64,000 bases of DNA from Gelria sp. Kuro-4 (lineage in GTDB: Bacteria; Bacillota; DTU030; DUMP01). Numbering within the stretch: position 1 is the first letter of the stretch; the number at the start of each line of letters is the position of its first letter. Of the stretch, positions 24,748 to 33,944 are shown piece after piece. The stretch is from positions 2,659,757-2,723,756 of the forward strand of contig NZ_AP024619.1 of assembly GCF_019668485.1 (NCBI RefSeq), in the 5' to 3' direction. The notes beneath the pieces are model-generated. The model searched no databases, was not told the DNA's origin, and saw nothing but the letters and a program-made list of their open reading frames with translations. The position numbers and the translations under genes were made by a program.

Positions 24748-26224
24748 GCGCCTCAGCCCCCTTCGCTAGAAGCAGTTCTTTGGTACGGGCCAGAAGGAGT
24801 TGGGAGGCGCCGCCCTTTTTCGTTACCTCGTCCAGCGAAAGTCCCAGTTCCCGGGCCATAATGGCCGCGACGCGCGGCGTGCAGAAGCCGGCCTGGCAGC
24901 GCCCCATACCGGCCCGGGTCCGGCGCTTGACGCCGTCCATGGTGGTGCAGGGCACCGGGCGGTGCAGGGCCTGTACGATCTCGGCCTCGGTTACCGTCTC
25001 GCAGCGGCAGACAATCTGCCCGTAGCGCGGGTCCTCAGCGATGAGCTCCGCCTGCTCCTCACGGCTGAGTTCCCGGAAGGGCACCAGCCGTTTCCGGTAG
25101 GGATTGAACTTCTTCTTTCCGTTCAGCTCCAACCCCGCCGCCTGCAGGTAGTCCCGGATCTCCTCAGCCACCGCCGGGGCCGAGGTAAGGCCGGGCGACT
25201 GGATGCCGGCCGCGTTGATGAAGTTCGGTACACCCGAAGCGGGCCCGAGGACAAAGTCGTTGCTGGGCCTCGCCACCGCCCTCAGGCCGGCGAAGTTGGC
25301 GATGGCGTCCTTAAGCGGCAGGTCCGGCATCATGTCCAGGGCTTCCGTCAGGACTTCCTTCAACCCGGCCGGTGTGGTGCGCAGGTCTTCCTTGTCCTCC
25401 AGGTCCTGGGCGTTGGGGCCGATGAGGAGGTTGCCCTCCACGGTGGGCGTCACCAGAATGCCCTTGGAGACGGCCGTGGGTACCGGGAAAAGCGGGCAGC
25501 CGGCCATGTGCCCGAAGCGCCGGTCAAAGACGTAGTACTCGCCCTTGCGGGGGGTGATACGGAAATCCTCCTGGCCGACAAGGCGGGCGATCTCGTCCGA
25601 GTGGCGACCGGCGGCATTGACCACAAAGCGGGTCGCAATGGCGAAGTCCGGCGTGCATACGGTACGCACCCGGTCGCCCTCGCGCTCGATCCTTATGACC
25701 GGCTGCTCCAGGAGGAGCTTCACCCCATTTTCCACGGCGTTTTCCGCCTGCGCGATGGTCAACTCCCAGGCGTTGACGATGCCGGCCGTGGGCGCCCAGA
25801 GAGCGGCCACAGCGTGGGGGTTGAGGTGCGGCTCGCGGCGCAGCAGCTCATCGCGGCCGATGATCTCAAGGTCCGGCACGCCGTTTACGTGACCGCGCTC
25901 CAGGAGCTCGTAAAGGTGGGGCACCTGGTCTTCCTCCAGGGCCACCACCAGCGAGCCGGTCCGCTTAAAGGGCACCTCCAGCTCGCGGCAAATCTGCGGG
26001 AAAACGGCGTTGCCGCGGACGTTGAGCTTGGCTTTCCAGGTACCGGGGTGGGCGTCGTAACCCGCATGCACAATGGCCGTGTTGGCCTTGGTGGAACCGC
26101 AGGCCACATCCGCCTCTTTTTCCACCAGGACCACTTCGAGTTCATAGCGGGCGAGCTCACGGGCGATGGCGGTGCCGGTGACGCCGGCGCCGATGATCAC
26201 CACGTCAGCCTGTAGTTTTTCCAT
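24740..26224 (-). CDS. glpA: Anaerobic glycerol-3-phosphate dehydrogenase, GlpA-like, with BFD-type [2Fe-2S] domain
   Basis: Oxidises sn-glycerol-3-phosphate to dihydroxyacetone phosphate with FAD. 494 residues from the ATG at 26222-26224, which has GGGAGG 7 nt upstream; a longer in-frame reading lacks a ribosome site. The FAD fold ADVVIIGAGVTGTAIARELA starts the protein, with DAO-fold motifs through about 370. The C-terminal BFD-like domain carries four cysteines (VCRCETVTEAEI; MGRCQAGFC). It follows glpK and is preceded by a leader RNA switch. Family members also include other DAO-type dehydrogenases; the operon favours glycerol-3-phosphate. Confidence 0.92.
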   Translation of the reverse strand: MEKLQADVVIIGAGVTGTAIARELARYELEVVLVEKEADVACGSTKANTAIVHAGYDAHPGTWKAKLNVRGNAVFPQICRELEVPFKRTGSLVVALEEDQVPHLYELLERGHVNGVPDLEIIGRDELLRREPHLNPHAVAALWAPTAGIVNAWELTIAQAENAVENGVKLLLEQPVIRIEREGDRVRTVCTPDFAIATRFVVNAAGRHSDEIARLVGQEDFRITPRKGEYYVFDRRFGHMAGCPLFPVPTAVSKGILVTPTVEGNLLIGPNAQDLEDKEDLRTTPAGLKEVLTEALDMMPDLPLKDAIANFAGLRAVARPSNDFVLGPASGVPNFINAAGIQSPGLTSAPAVAEEIRDYLQAAGLELNGKKKFNPYRKRLVPFRELSREEQAELIAEDPRYGQIVCRCETVTEAEIVQALHRPVPCTTMDGVKRRTRAGMGRCQAGFCTPRVAAIMARELGLSLDEVTKKGGASQLLLARTKELLLAKGAEAHA

Positions 26225-26261
26225 CAAAAGACCTCCCTTGCTGAACCGGCGAAATGGAGAG

Positions 26262-26343
26262 GCCACACCCGAGAGAAACACAGGTGGCCTAAGGCACGTG
26301 CTTGCTCCTGCCCTGGGTGTGGCTTTCTCCTCATCTCCGCCAC
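26262..26343 (-). promoter_or_regulatory. Leader RNA switch before the GlpA-like gene
   Basis: Minus strand: stem GTGGC (26339-26343) and GCCAC (26319-26323) closes the 15-nt loop GGAGATGAGGAGAAA. The 3' arm is also the start of a longer stem GCCACACCC (26315-26323) with GGGTGTGGC (26262-26270), so the two hairpins exclude each other. The glpK leader has the same loop with a different but still complementary stem. The longer stem is followed by CTCTCCATTT, a weak U-run. Confidence 0.8.
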
Positions 26344-26387
26344 GGGCTGCGTTTTCTGCTGCGATTAAGCTGGAACGTTAAACGAGT

Positions 26388-27917
<1,530 letters not shown>

Positions 27918-28003
27918 TCACACTCGCAGGCAGACAAAGCCCGGTTTTCCCCGCTCCCTCACCTCCCTGCACAACCCTCCTTCCCGCCGGCTGTCCCCCA
28001 GGC

Positions 28004-28078
28004 AAGAACAAAAGCCCTACCCAAGGCCAGCGCGCCTGCACCGGACCTAGGATAGGACTTTCTCCACATCTCCGTCCT
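28004..28078 (-). promoter_or_regulatory. Leader RNA switch and terminator before glpK
   Basis: Minus strand: stem AGGAC (28074-28078) and GTCCT (28054-28058) closes the 15-nt loop GGAGATGTGGAGAAA. The 3' arm instead can form GTCCTATCC (28050-28058) with GGGTAGGGC (28014-28022), 9 bp with two G-U pairs. This is followed by TTTTGTTCTT, an intrinsic terminator. The element begins 4 nt after the stop of glpP copy 2. The layout fits a terminator that is prevented when a protein such as GlpP holds the first hairpin. Confidence 0.85.
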
Positions 28079-28081
28079 CGG

Positions 28082-28720
28082 TTATTTCTTTTTCTCTGGA
28101 GCAACCGGCTTCTTATTTATGTCTATTCTACAAAACTGCCGGAATTCCTCCTGTGAACGATAGAAATGCCAAAATCTTTTATGGCTAACCGATACCGCCT
28201 GCACGCCGGCCTGGAGGACCTCCCGCAATTCCGCCGGGTACTTGAGCAGCCCGCCGGCAATAACGGGGACGCTCACCTCTTGCGTCAGCTCCGCAAAGAC
28301 CCGCGGCAGAATGCCGGGCAGGCACTCCACCGCGTCCGGCGCGGTAGCCTCAACGTTGGCGATGCCGGTTTTAATCGACAGCGAGTCGAGGATGAAGATG
28401 CGCTGGATGGTGTACAGGCCTTCCTTTTGGGCCGCCTGGATGAGGTTGCTGCGCGTGGTGATGATCCCATCCGGCGCCGCCTCACGTGCCAGGAAGCGCA
28501 CCGCCGCCTTGTCCCGGCCCAGGCCCTCTAAAAGGTCCAGGTGGACGAAGATCCCTTTGCCGGCGTGATGCGCCGCCCGGACGCAGTCGGCCACGTTATT
28601 GACATCGCCGGTCAAAAGGAAAACCGCCCGGACCGTGGAGGCCAGGGCCTCGCGCAGGTCGGCCACCTCACGGACCGCGGCGATGATCGGGTTCTCCCGG
28701 ATGAAAGCCGTAAGTTCCAT
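28082..28720 (-). CDS. glpP: GlpP-family glycerol-3-phosphate-responsive antiterminator, copy 2
   Basis: 212 residues with the full GlpP pattern (IFVHLDLLEGLGRDKAAVRFLA; PDGIITTRSNLIQAAQKEGL; VECLPGILPRVF; PVIAGGLL). In Bacillus GlpP with glycerol-3-phosphate allows readthrough of leader terminators. The terminator it would act on lies directly after its own stop codon, ahead of glpK. It is thus placed as the local regulator of the glpK-glpF run. The lysine-rich tail (KKPVAPEKKK) is longer than in copy 1. Confidence 0.95.
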   Translation of the reverse strand: MELTAFIRENPIIAAVREVADLREALASTVRAVFLLTGDVNNVADCVRAAHHAGKGIFVHLDLLEGLGRDKAAVRFLAREAAPDGIITTRSNLIQAAQKEGLYTIQRIFILDSLSIKTGIANVEATAPDAVECLPGILPRVFAELTQEVSVPVIAGGLLKYPAELREVLQAGVQAVSVSHKRFWHFYRSQEEFRQFCRIDINKKPVAPEKKK

Positions 28721-28732
28721 CTCCTGCTTCTC

Positions 28733-29320
28733 CTATATGCGGTCGCCAAGCTTAAGTTCCGTCCCTGCCAAGAGGCGTTTGATGTTCGCCTTGTGGCGCC
28801 AGATGATGAGCGCGGCCGCCAAGAGCGAAAACACCACCGCGTGCCAACCCTGGCGCAACAGCAGGGCGACCACGGGCGCCAGGGCCGCCGCCAGCAGCGA
28901 GCCCAGGGAAGAGTAGCGGGTGAAGGCCACCGCCAGCACCCAGACCGGGACGAGCAGCAGAGCCAAAAGCGGCGCTATTCCCAGCGCAGCGCCGAACGAG
29001 GTGGCCACGCCCTTGCCACCCTTGAAACCTAAGAAAACAGACCAATTATGGCCGCAGATGGCGGCCAGGCCGCACAGAACGGCGGCCACGCCGCCCCCGC
29101 CCAGCCAGCGCCCTACCATAACGCCGAGGAGTCCCTTGACCACGTCGCCGAGGAACACCGCCACGGCGGCGGGCAGGCCGAGGACCCGCAAGGCATTGGC
29201 CGTGCCGATGTTGCCGCTCCCGAAGCGGCGAATATCCCGCCCTTTGATTTGGCCGATGAGATAGCCGAAGGGAATGGACCCAAGAAGGTAGGCAAGGATG
29301 ATGCTGCCGAACATAGCCAT
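28733..29320 (-). CDS. plsY: Acyl phosphate:glycerol-3-phosphate acyltransferase PlsY
   Basis: Membrane acyltransferase making lysophosphatidate from acyl phosphate and glycerol-3-phosphate. 195 residues, about 5-6 membrane segments. PlsY motifs: LLGSIPFGYLIGQ, DIRRFGSGNIGTANALRVLG and the loop VFLGFKGGKGVATSFG. It is 12 bp upstream of glpP copy 2 and co-directional with the glp genes, which links phospholipid synthesis to glycerol-3-phosphate supply. Confidence 0.95.
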   Translation of the reverse strand: MAMFGSIILAYLLGSIPFGYLIGQIKGRDIRRFGSGNIGTANALRVLGLPAAVAVFLGDVVKGLLGVMVGRWLGGGGVAAVLCGLAAICGHNWSVFLGFKGGKGVATSFGAALGIAPLLALLLVPVWVLAVAFTRYSSLGSLLAAALAPVVALLLRQGWHAVVFSLLAAALIIWRHKANIKRLLAGTELKLGDRI

Positions 29321-29416
29321 CTTGTCCCCCCTTCTTATGGTTCTCCTGTTTCCCCTTTAATAGACATATTCTTCCCCCGCCGACAATTTTCCTTCCTGCG
29401 CCGCCGGGCATTTTTC

Positions 29417-30298
29417 TCAGAGCACCCACGGGCGGGACGGGAGAACTAGGCCGGCGGCCACAGCCAAGGCAAAAAGCAGCCCCAGCAGACGGGCGGTGTC
29501 CCGCAGAGGGTTGTGGCGGGCCAGGACCAAAAGGCCCAACCCGGCCGCCGCCGCCAGGCCGGCCACGGCCGCCCCAAAGCCCAGGGCCCCTTCCAGGTAG
29601 AGCTGGGCCAATACCACGGAAGCGGCGCAGTTTGGAATGAGCCCGATGAACGCCGCCATCACCGGCTGTAGGGGGCTGCCGGTAAGGAGCACGCGGGAGA
29701 CGCCGCTGAGGCCGAGGAGCTTCACGCCCAGGTTAAGGAGCGTCGCCGCGGCCACGACAAAAGCATAAATGTGCAGCGTTTGGTGCGCAGCGTGGTAAAC
29801 CAGCGTGGCGGCCCGCACCCGGTGCGCATGTTCCCCCGGGGTGGGGCGCCGCAGAACAGCCCCGCCCCCGACCGGTGCCCGGCCGAGCGATCGCCCGTCG
29901 CGCTTCAGGAGCAGGTCGGTGAAGTAACCGCCGGCGATACCGAGGACCAGCTTGGCGATGAGCAGCGGCATTATGTAGCCCATTTTGCCCGGCTGGGCCA
30001 GCATCACCGGCACGGCCTCATCCGACGTCGCCAAAAACACAGCAAGAAGTGTCCCCGGCGTCACCAGGCCGCGCACATAAAGCAGGCTCGCCAGCACCGA
30101 GAACCCGCACTGGGGTATGATCCCGAGGCCCGCCCCCACCAGCGGCCCCAGCCGTCCGGCCCGCTCCAGGTGAACGCTGAGACCCGCTCCCAGCCGGTGC
30201 TGAAACGCTTCCAGGAGAAGAAAGAGCAAGAAAAGGAGCGGCAGCATCTCCGCCGTATCGGCCCAAGCTTCCACCAGCGCTTCGCGCAGAAAAACCAA
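29417..30298 (-). CDS. Putative heavy-metal/manganese exporter of the 10-TM ArsP_2-like family
   Basis: 293 residues, mostly hydrophobic. Two related halves each carry a Pro-x-Cys motif in a membrane segment (GLGIIPQCGFSVLASLLYVRG; GLIPNCAASVVLAQLYLEG), as in the family called putative 10TM heavy-metal exporter. A His-containing central loop (EHAHRVR; HAAHQTLHIY) may bind metal. The start is TTG at 30296-30298 with GAGGAGG 7-8 nt upstream. A palindrome shared with the fur-like gene lies 23 bp before the start, so metal-dependent control is likely. The transported ion is not known. Confidence 0.82.
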   Translation of the reverse strand: MVFLREALVEAWADTAEMLPLLFLLFLLLEAFQHRLGAGLSVHLERAGRLGPLVGAGLGIIPQCGFSVLASLLYVRGLVTPGTLLAVFLATSDEAVPVMLAQPGKMGYIMPLLIAKLVLGIAGGYFTDLLLKRDGRSLGRAPVGGGAVLRRPTPGEHAHRVRAATLVYHAAHQTLHIYAFVVAAATLLNLGVKLLGLSGVSRVLLTGSPLQPVMAAFIGLIPNCAASVVLAQLYLEGALGFGAAVAGLAAAAGLGLLVLARHNPLRDTARLLGLLFALAVAAGLVLPSRPWVL

Positions 30299-30320
30299 AA
30301 TTCCGCCTCCTCAGCTCGAA

Positions 30321-30337
30321 CTGATACTTAGTCTCAC
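30321..30337. promoter_or_regulatory. Fur-family operator before the metal transporter gene
   Basis: CTGATACTTAGTCTCAC matches 15 of 17 positions of the perfect palindrome at 30932-30948 that precedes the Fur-family gene. It lies between the fur-like stop codon and the transporter ribosome site, where it would overlap an internal promoter. Confidence 0.72.
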
Positions 30338-30360
30338 CCACGGGCACAAAAGAAATACCC

Positions 30361-30807
30361 TTATTTATTGCTTTGGCCGGGTCTTTTCCCGGCGCACCGC
30401 TCGCAGAGCCCGTACACCTCCAGGCTATGGCTCTTCATCTGGAAGTGCCGCGCCGCCGCCAGTTCCGCCAGCTTGTCTGCCACCGGGCACTCCGGCAGCT
30501 CCTCCACCCACCCGCAAGAGGAGCAAATGAGGTGATGGTGGTGGTCCCCCGTGCAGGTCACCAGGTAACGTTCCACATCGTCCGTGCCCCGGATGCGCTC
30601 CAGAAGGCCCAGTTCCAAAAGCAGGTTCAGCGTCCGAAAAACCGTAGCCCGCCCCACCCCGGAACGCTCGGCCTGAAGCTTACGGCAGAGTTCGCGGGAA
30701 GAAAAGCAGCCGGACCAAGCGCTGATCGCCGTAAGTACAGTCCGGCGCGCCTCGGTAAGTTGGTAACCGCGCGCCAGTAAAGCCTCAGCCAGGGCCTCGC
30801 TGCTCAT
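30361..30807 (-). CDS. Fur-family metal-dependent repressor
   Basis: 148 residues from the ATG at 30805-30807. The N-terminal winged helix fits Fur (YQLTEARRTVLTAISAWSG; VGRATVFRTLNLLLELGLLERI). The metal sites are GDHHHHLICSSCGWVEELPEC and the C-terminal CERC pair, which with CSSC forms the structural zinc site. Which metal it senses (Fe, Zn, Mn or peroxide) cannot be fixed from this. Its palindromic operator stands 125 bp upstream and a second before the next gene, pointing to autoregulation and control of the transporter. Confidence 0.93.
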   Translation of the reverse strand: MSSEALAEALLARGYQLTEARRTVLTAISAWSGCFSSRELCRKLQAERSGVGRATVFRTLNLLLELGLLERIRGTDDVERYLVTCTGDHHHHLICSSCGWVEELPECPVADKLAELAAARHFQMKSHSLEVYGLCERCAGKRPGQSNK

Positions 30808-30931
30808 GCCGTTCTCTTCCCTTCCTTTCTCTGTGCTCCGCTCCCCATCGCCACTCAACGCACCCGCCGCGTCGGTCTGAAGCGGCCTGCCAAGACCGGC
30901 GTTACCCGGCTTTCCAGCCTTGGGACAGCGA

Positions 30932-30948
30932 GTGAGACTTAGTCTCAC
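30932..30948. promoter_or_regulatory. Perfect 7-1-7 Fur-type palindrome before the fur-like gene
   Basis: GTGAGACTTAGTCTCAC is a perfect inverted repeat of 8-1-8, containing the 7-1-7 core TGAGACT-T-AGTCTCA. That is the geometry of Fur, Zur and PerR boxes, with a different sequence. It lies 8 bp after the endonuclease IV stop and 125 bp before the fur-like start. Confidence 0.8.
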
Positions 30949-30955
30949 CTAGAGT

Positions 30956-31819
30956 TTACTCCTGCGTCTCAGTCTTCGTCAAGCCGGCCAGCTCCCGTAC
31001 CAGCGCCGCCTCGGCCGCGTACTCCTTGTAATCGCCGACGGGCGTCTCCAAAAAGAGCGGCAGGCGTCCCAGCGCAGGGTGCGTTACGATGGCCTTGATG
31101 CCGTCCCGACCCAGTTGCCCCCGCCCGATGAGTTCATGCCGGTCGCGGCGGCTGCCCAGGGCGGCCTTGGTGTCATTCAGGTGCAGGGCCCAGACCCTGT
31201 CCCAGCCCACCAGCTCGTCAATCCGCTCCACCAGCCGGTCGATGCCCGGCCACGTCCGCAGGTCCCAGCCGGCGGCGAAGAGGTGCGCTGAGTCCAGGCA
31301 TAGTCCCACCCGCACCACCGGTTCTAGGACTTTAATCGCCGCCGCCAGCTCCTCCAGGGTACCGCCGATCTCGTGTCCCTGTCCGGCCATGGTCTCCAAG
31401 CAGAAGGCCGGACCGTCTTCCACTTCCCCCAGACCTTCCTGCAGCACGCGGACCACGCGCTCCAGCCCGGCCTCCCGTCCGTCCGAACCGAAGTGCCCCG
31501 GATGTGTCACCACCAGCTCCGCTCCCAGGCGGCGGGCGCGTTCCGTGTCCTCGCGCACCACCTGGGCGGCGAATTCGACCAAGCGGGGTTCACTGCTCCC
31601 CAGATTCACCGTATACGGCAGGTGAGCGATCACCGCCCGCAGGCCGGCCTCCTCCCGTGCCCGGCGAAAAGCGGCGGCTTCCTCGTCCACCAGGTGGCGC
31701 ACCGCCCCGCCGCGCGGATTGCGGGTGAAATACTGAAAACCGTCCAAGTTCAGCTTGGCCGCTTCCCGGGCCGCCGCCGGGTACCCCCGGCTTATGGACA
31801 AATGTGCCCCGATAATCAT
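30956..31819 (-). CDS. nfo: Endonuclease IV
   Basis: Apurinic/apyrimidinic endonuclease of 287 residues with three zinc ions. Family motifs: IGAHLSISRGYPAA, CLETMAGQGHEIGGT, VGLCLDSAHLFAAGWDL and WALHLNDTKAALGSRRDRHELIG cut at H-N-D, plus FLETPVGDYKEY. The metal-binding His, Glu and Asp residues are all in place. Acts in base-excision repair. It stands alone between a plus-strand gene and the fur operator. Confidence 0.95.
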   Translation of the reverse strand: MIIGAHLSISRGYPAAAREAAKLNLDGFQYFTRNPRGGAVRHLVDEEAAAFRRAREEAGLRAVIAHLPYTVNLGSSEPRLVEFAAQVVREDTERARRLGAELVVTHPGHFGSDGREAGLERVVRVLQEGLGEVEDGPAFCLETMAGQGHEIGGTLEELAAAIKVLEPVVRVGLCLDSAHLFAAGWDLRTWPGIDRLVERIDELVGWDRVWALHLNDTKAALGSRRDRHELIGRGQLGRDGIKAIVTHPALGRLPLFLETPVGDYKEYAAEAALVRELAGLTKTETQE

Positions 31820-31999
31820 GCCTGCACCGCCTTTTTCCCTCTTTAACTGGCAATACCAATTATATCACGTCCGTACACGTCTACTCAAAGCCGGTAGCAT
31901 GCCATGGCAAGCCATAAAATTCTCTGATTTGCCGTAGAGATTGTTGCCGCCCTAACAAAGGCCATGATAAAATTAAGCAAACAGGGAAGGAGGGAGACC

Positions 32000-32452
32000 A
32001 TGCCGCACCGGCTCTCGGTCGATCTGGAACGACTGGTGAAGGCGTTTGCCTGTACTTCCCTGGCTGAAGAAGCCTTCCTGGACGTCAGCACCGGCAACGT
32101 CATCTCCCTCTGCGTGGGCGAACAAGCTCTTGAGGAGCGCGAAAGCATCTTCCTGCGCTGCAAATCCCAACCGGCTCGTTACCGTCACATCCCCCACGCC
32201 TCCCCGCGCGAACTGTATCACGACATGCTGTCCTTCGTGGCGCGCGTAGAGAATCCGGCCATCCGGGCCGAGCTGCACCGCGCCCTGAGCGGGAAAGCCG
32301 CCGTCCGCTCTTTTTGCGCCGCAGTCGGGAAGTTCCCCGACGTGGCGGCCCAGTGGGAGGCCTATCGCCGCCGCTGCCTGCTGGAACGGGTCCGTAAGTG
32401 GCTGGCCCGCGAGGGTTTCATCCTGGCTGAAAAAAGCGTGGAGACCGGGTGA
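32000..32452 (+). CDS. UPF0158 family protein
   Basis: 150 residues from the ATG at 32000, which follows AAGGAGGG. The pattern fits UPF0158: a segment with DVSTGNVISL (usually DxxTGEV), an IPHASPRELYHDMLSFV region, a basic stretch RALSGKAAVRSFCAAVG, and the tail VRKWLAREGF. No function is established for this family. The last eight codons and the stop codon are also one arm and loop of a strong terminator for the convergent gene. Confidence 0.78.
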   Translation: MPHRLSVDLERLVKAFACTSLAEEAFLDVSTGNVISLCVGEQALEERESIFLRCKSQPARYRHIPHASPRELYHDMLSFVARVENPAIRAELHRALSGKAAVRSFCAAVGKFPDVAAQWEAYRRRCLLERVRKWLAREGFILAEKSVETG

Positions 32453-32465
32453 CCGGTCTCCACGC
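32430..32465 (-). terminator. Strong intrinsic terminator overlapping the UPF0158 stop codon
   Basis: A perfect 13-bp stem (32436-32448 with 32453-32465) with a 4-nt loop is followed on the minus strand by TTTTTT. It ends the permease transcript from the right. The left arm and loop encode the last residues and TGA of the convergent UPF0158 gene. Confidence 0.92.
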
Positions 32466-32486
32466 GGTCTAAGGGCGCATCGGTGT

Positions 32487-33794
32487 CTAGGCGAAGATGA
32501 GGGCGTAGAGCAGAAGAAACACCGTTTGGCACACGGCCACTATGACGCCGTTTTTGATCATGGACTTCACGTCGCGGGATTCGGCGAAGCCCATGGAGCT
32601 GAACATGTTGGCACCAGGGTAGATGAAGTTGGTGACGCGCGTGGCCACTACCATAGCCACCGCCCAAGCCGTCATGTGCACGCCGTACTGCGTTAAGAGC
32701 GGCAGGAACATCTCGTGCAGCGTCTTGAGCTCCCCGACCACCGCACCCGAGATGCCGAAGGCTCCCGTGAGACCGCCCAGGATGACGATGGCCGGCCGGC
32801 CGCCCAACGAAACGAGCGGCTTAAAGAGCTGGGCCAAGGCGTCAAAACCGCCCGCCTGGACGATGAAGTTGATGAAGGGCTCAAGGAGCACAAAGAGGAA
32901 GAAGAGCCCCACGTTGCCCGCCATGCCCTTGACGATGAGCTTGAGGATATGGTCGAACTTCAGACCCCCCACGAAACCGGTCACCAGCGCCAGTCCAAGC
33001 ATCACCACGATCACGTACGAGGTGGCGGCCTTCACCAGCACCCCGTAGACCATGGCCGCCAAAAAGAGCAGGCCGAAGGTCAGCGTAGCCCGGCGCTGGA
33101 CCGGCGTGGGCCGGAACGCGGCCACCCCTTCCTGGTGCGGGTAGGGGTTTTTATCCTTGGTTTCGCGCTGGATGCGCTGGAGCATGAACCAGGTGGGCAC
33201 CAAGGTGACCAGGGTGACCGGGACGGCCACCTTGAGGAGCATTTCGCCGTAGGAGAGCTTCGTGAAGCCGAGGAGCGCCACCACCGGCGGGGTGAAGGGT
33301 CCCAAGATGAGCGCCGTCTCACCCACCGCCTGGAAGATAACGCCCACGGTACTGGCCGAAAGCCCTACCGCCGCTGCAATCGGCAGCACGATGGGCGCGA
33401 TGATGGCATTGCCGCCCGCCATGGTACCGAGCAGCCCCACCACCACCAGGCAGGCCAGCATGATACCCAGCATGGCCTTCTTTTCGGTATCCACCCCGAT
33501 GCCGTAAATGATTCCGTGCACCAGGGTATGAGCCACCTTGGTCTCCGTGAGCACCTCGCCCAGGCCCCGCCCCAGCATGATAATCAGGCCCACCAGGGCG
33601 AGGAACGAACCCATGGCCTTGGCCAGCACATCGCCGAAAGAGATAAGGGACTGGTGCGTGAGCACCGCGCCGATGAGGACGCACAGCGCCGTGGCCGGAA
33701 GCGGCTCCCAGTCACGAAAGACGACAACGATGTAAACCACCAGGGGCAAAAGTCCCAAGAGCCCGAGCCAGATGCTGGTGCTGCCGTTTGCCAC
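32487..33794 (-). CDS. Ion-transporter-superfamily permease (NhaC/CitMHS-like), substrate unknown
   Basis: 435 residues, 10-12 predicted membrane segments, with two similar halves. Reentrant-type segments include GTMAGGNAIIAPIVLPIAAAVG cut around GGNA, and VATRVTNFIYPGANMF. The start chosen is GTG 33792-33794, since GGAGGG lies 7 nt upstream; a GTG five codons earlier sits within that site. The fold suggests Na+ or H+ coupled uptake of a small anion or amino acid. It lies beside a D-aminoacylase gene, so an N-acyl or D-amino acid substrate is possible but unproved. Confidence 0.75.
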   Translation of the reverse strand: MANGSTSIWLGLLGLLPLVVYIVVVFRDWEPLPATALCVLIGAVLTHQSLISFGDVLAKAMGSFLALVGLIIMLGRGLGEVLTETKVAHTLVHGIIYGIGVDTEKKAMLGIMLACLVVVGLLGTMAGGNAIIAPIVLPIAAAVGLSASTVGVIFQAVGETALILGPFTPPVVALLGFTKLSYGEMLLKVAVPVTLVTLVPTWFMLQRIQRETKDKNPYPHQEGVAAFRPTPVQRRATLTFGLLFLAAMVYGVLVKAATSYVIVVMLGLALVTGFVGGLKFDHILKLIVKGMAGNVGLFFLFVLLEPFINFIVQAGGFDALAQLFKPLVSLGGRPAIVILGGLTGAFGISGAVVGELKTLHEMFLPLLTQYGVHMTAWAVAMVVATRVTNFIYPGANMFSSMGFAESRDVKSMIKNGVIVAVCQTVFLLLYALIFA

Positions 33795-33944
33795 ATCTTT
33801 TCCCTCCACCGTTTAGTCTCGCCTTTGGGGCCTTGTTATCTACGAAAGTCCATGCGGCATCAACTCCGCCGGGGTACAGCTCCCACGCCGACCAGCGGAC
33901 TGGACATCGGGCCCGGCGGGAGATAACCTCACGTGTCCACCCTC

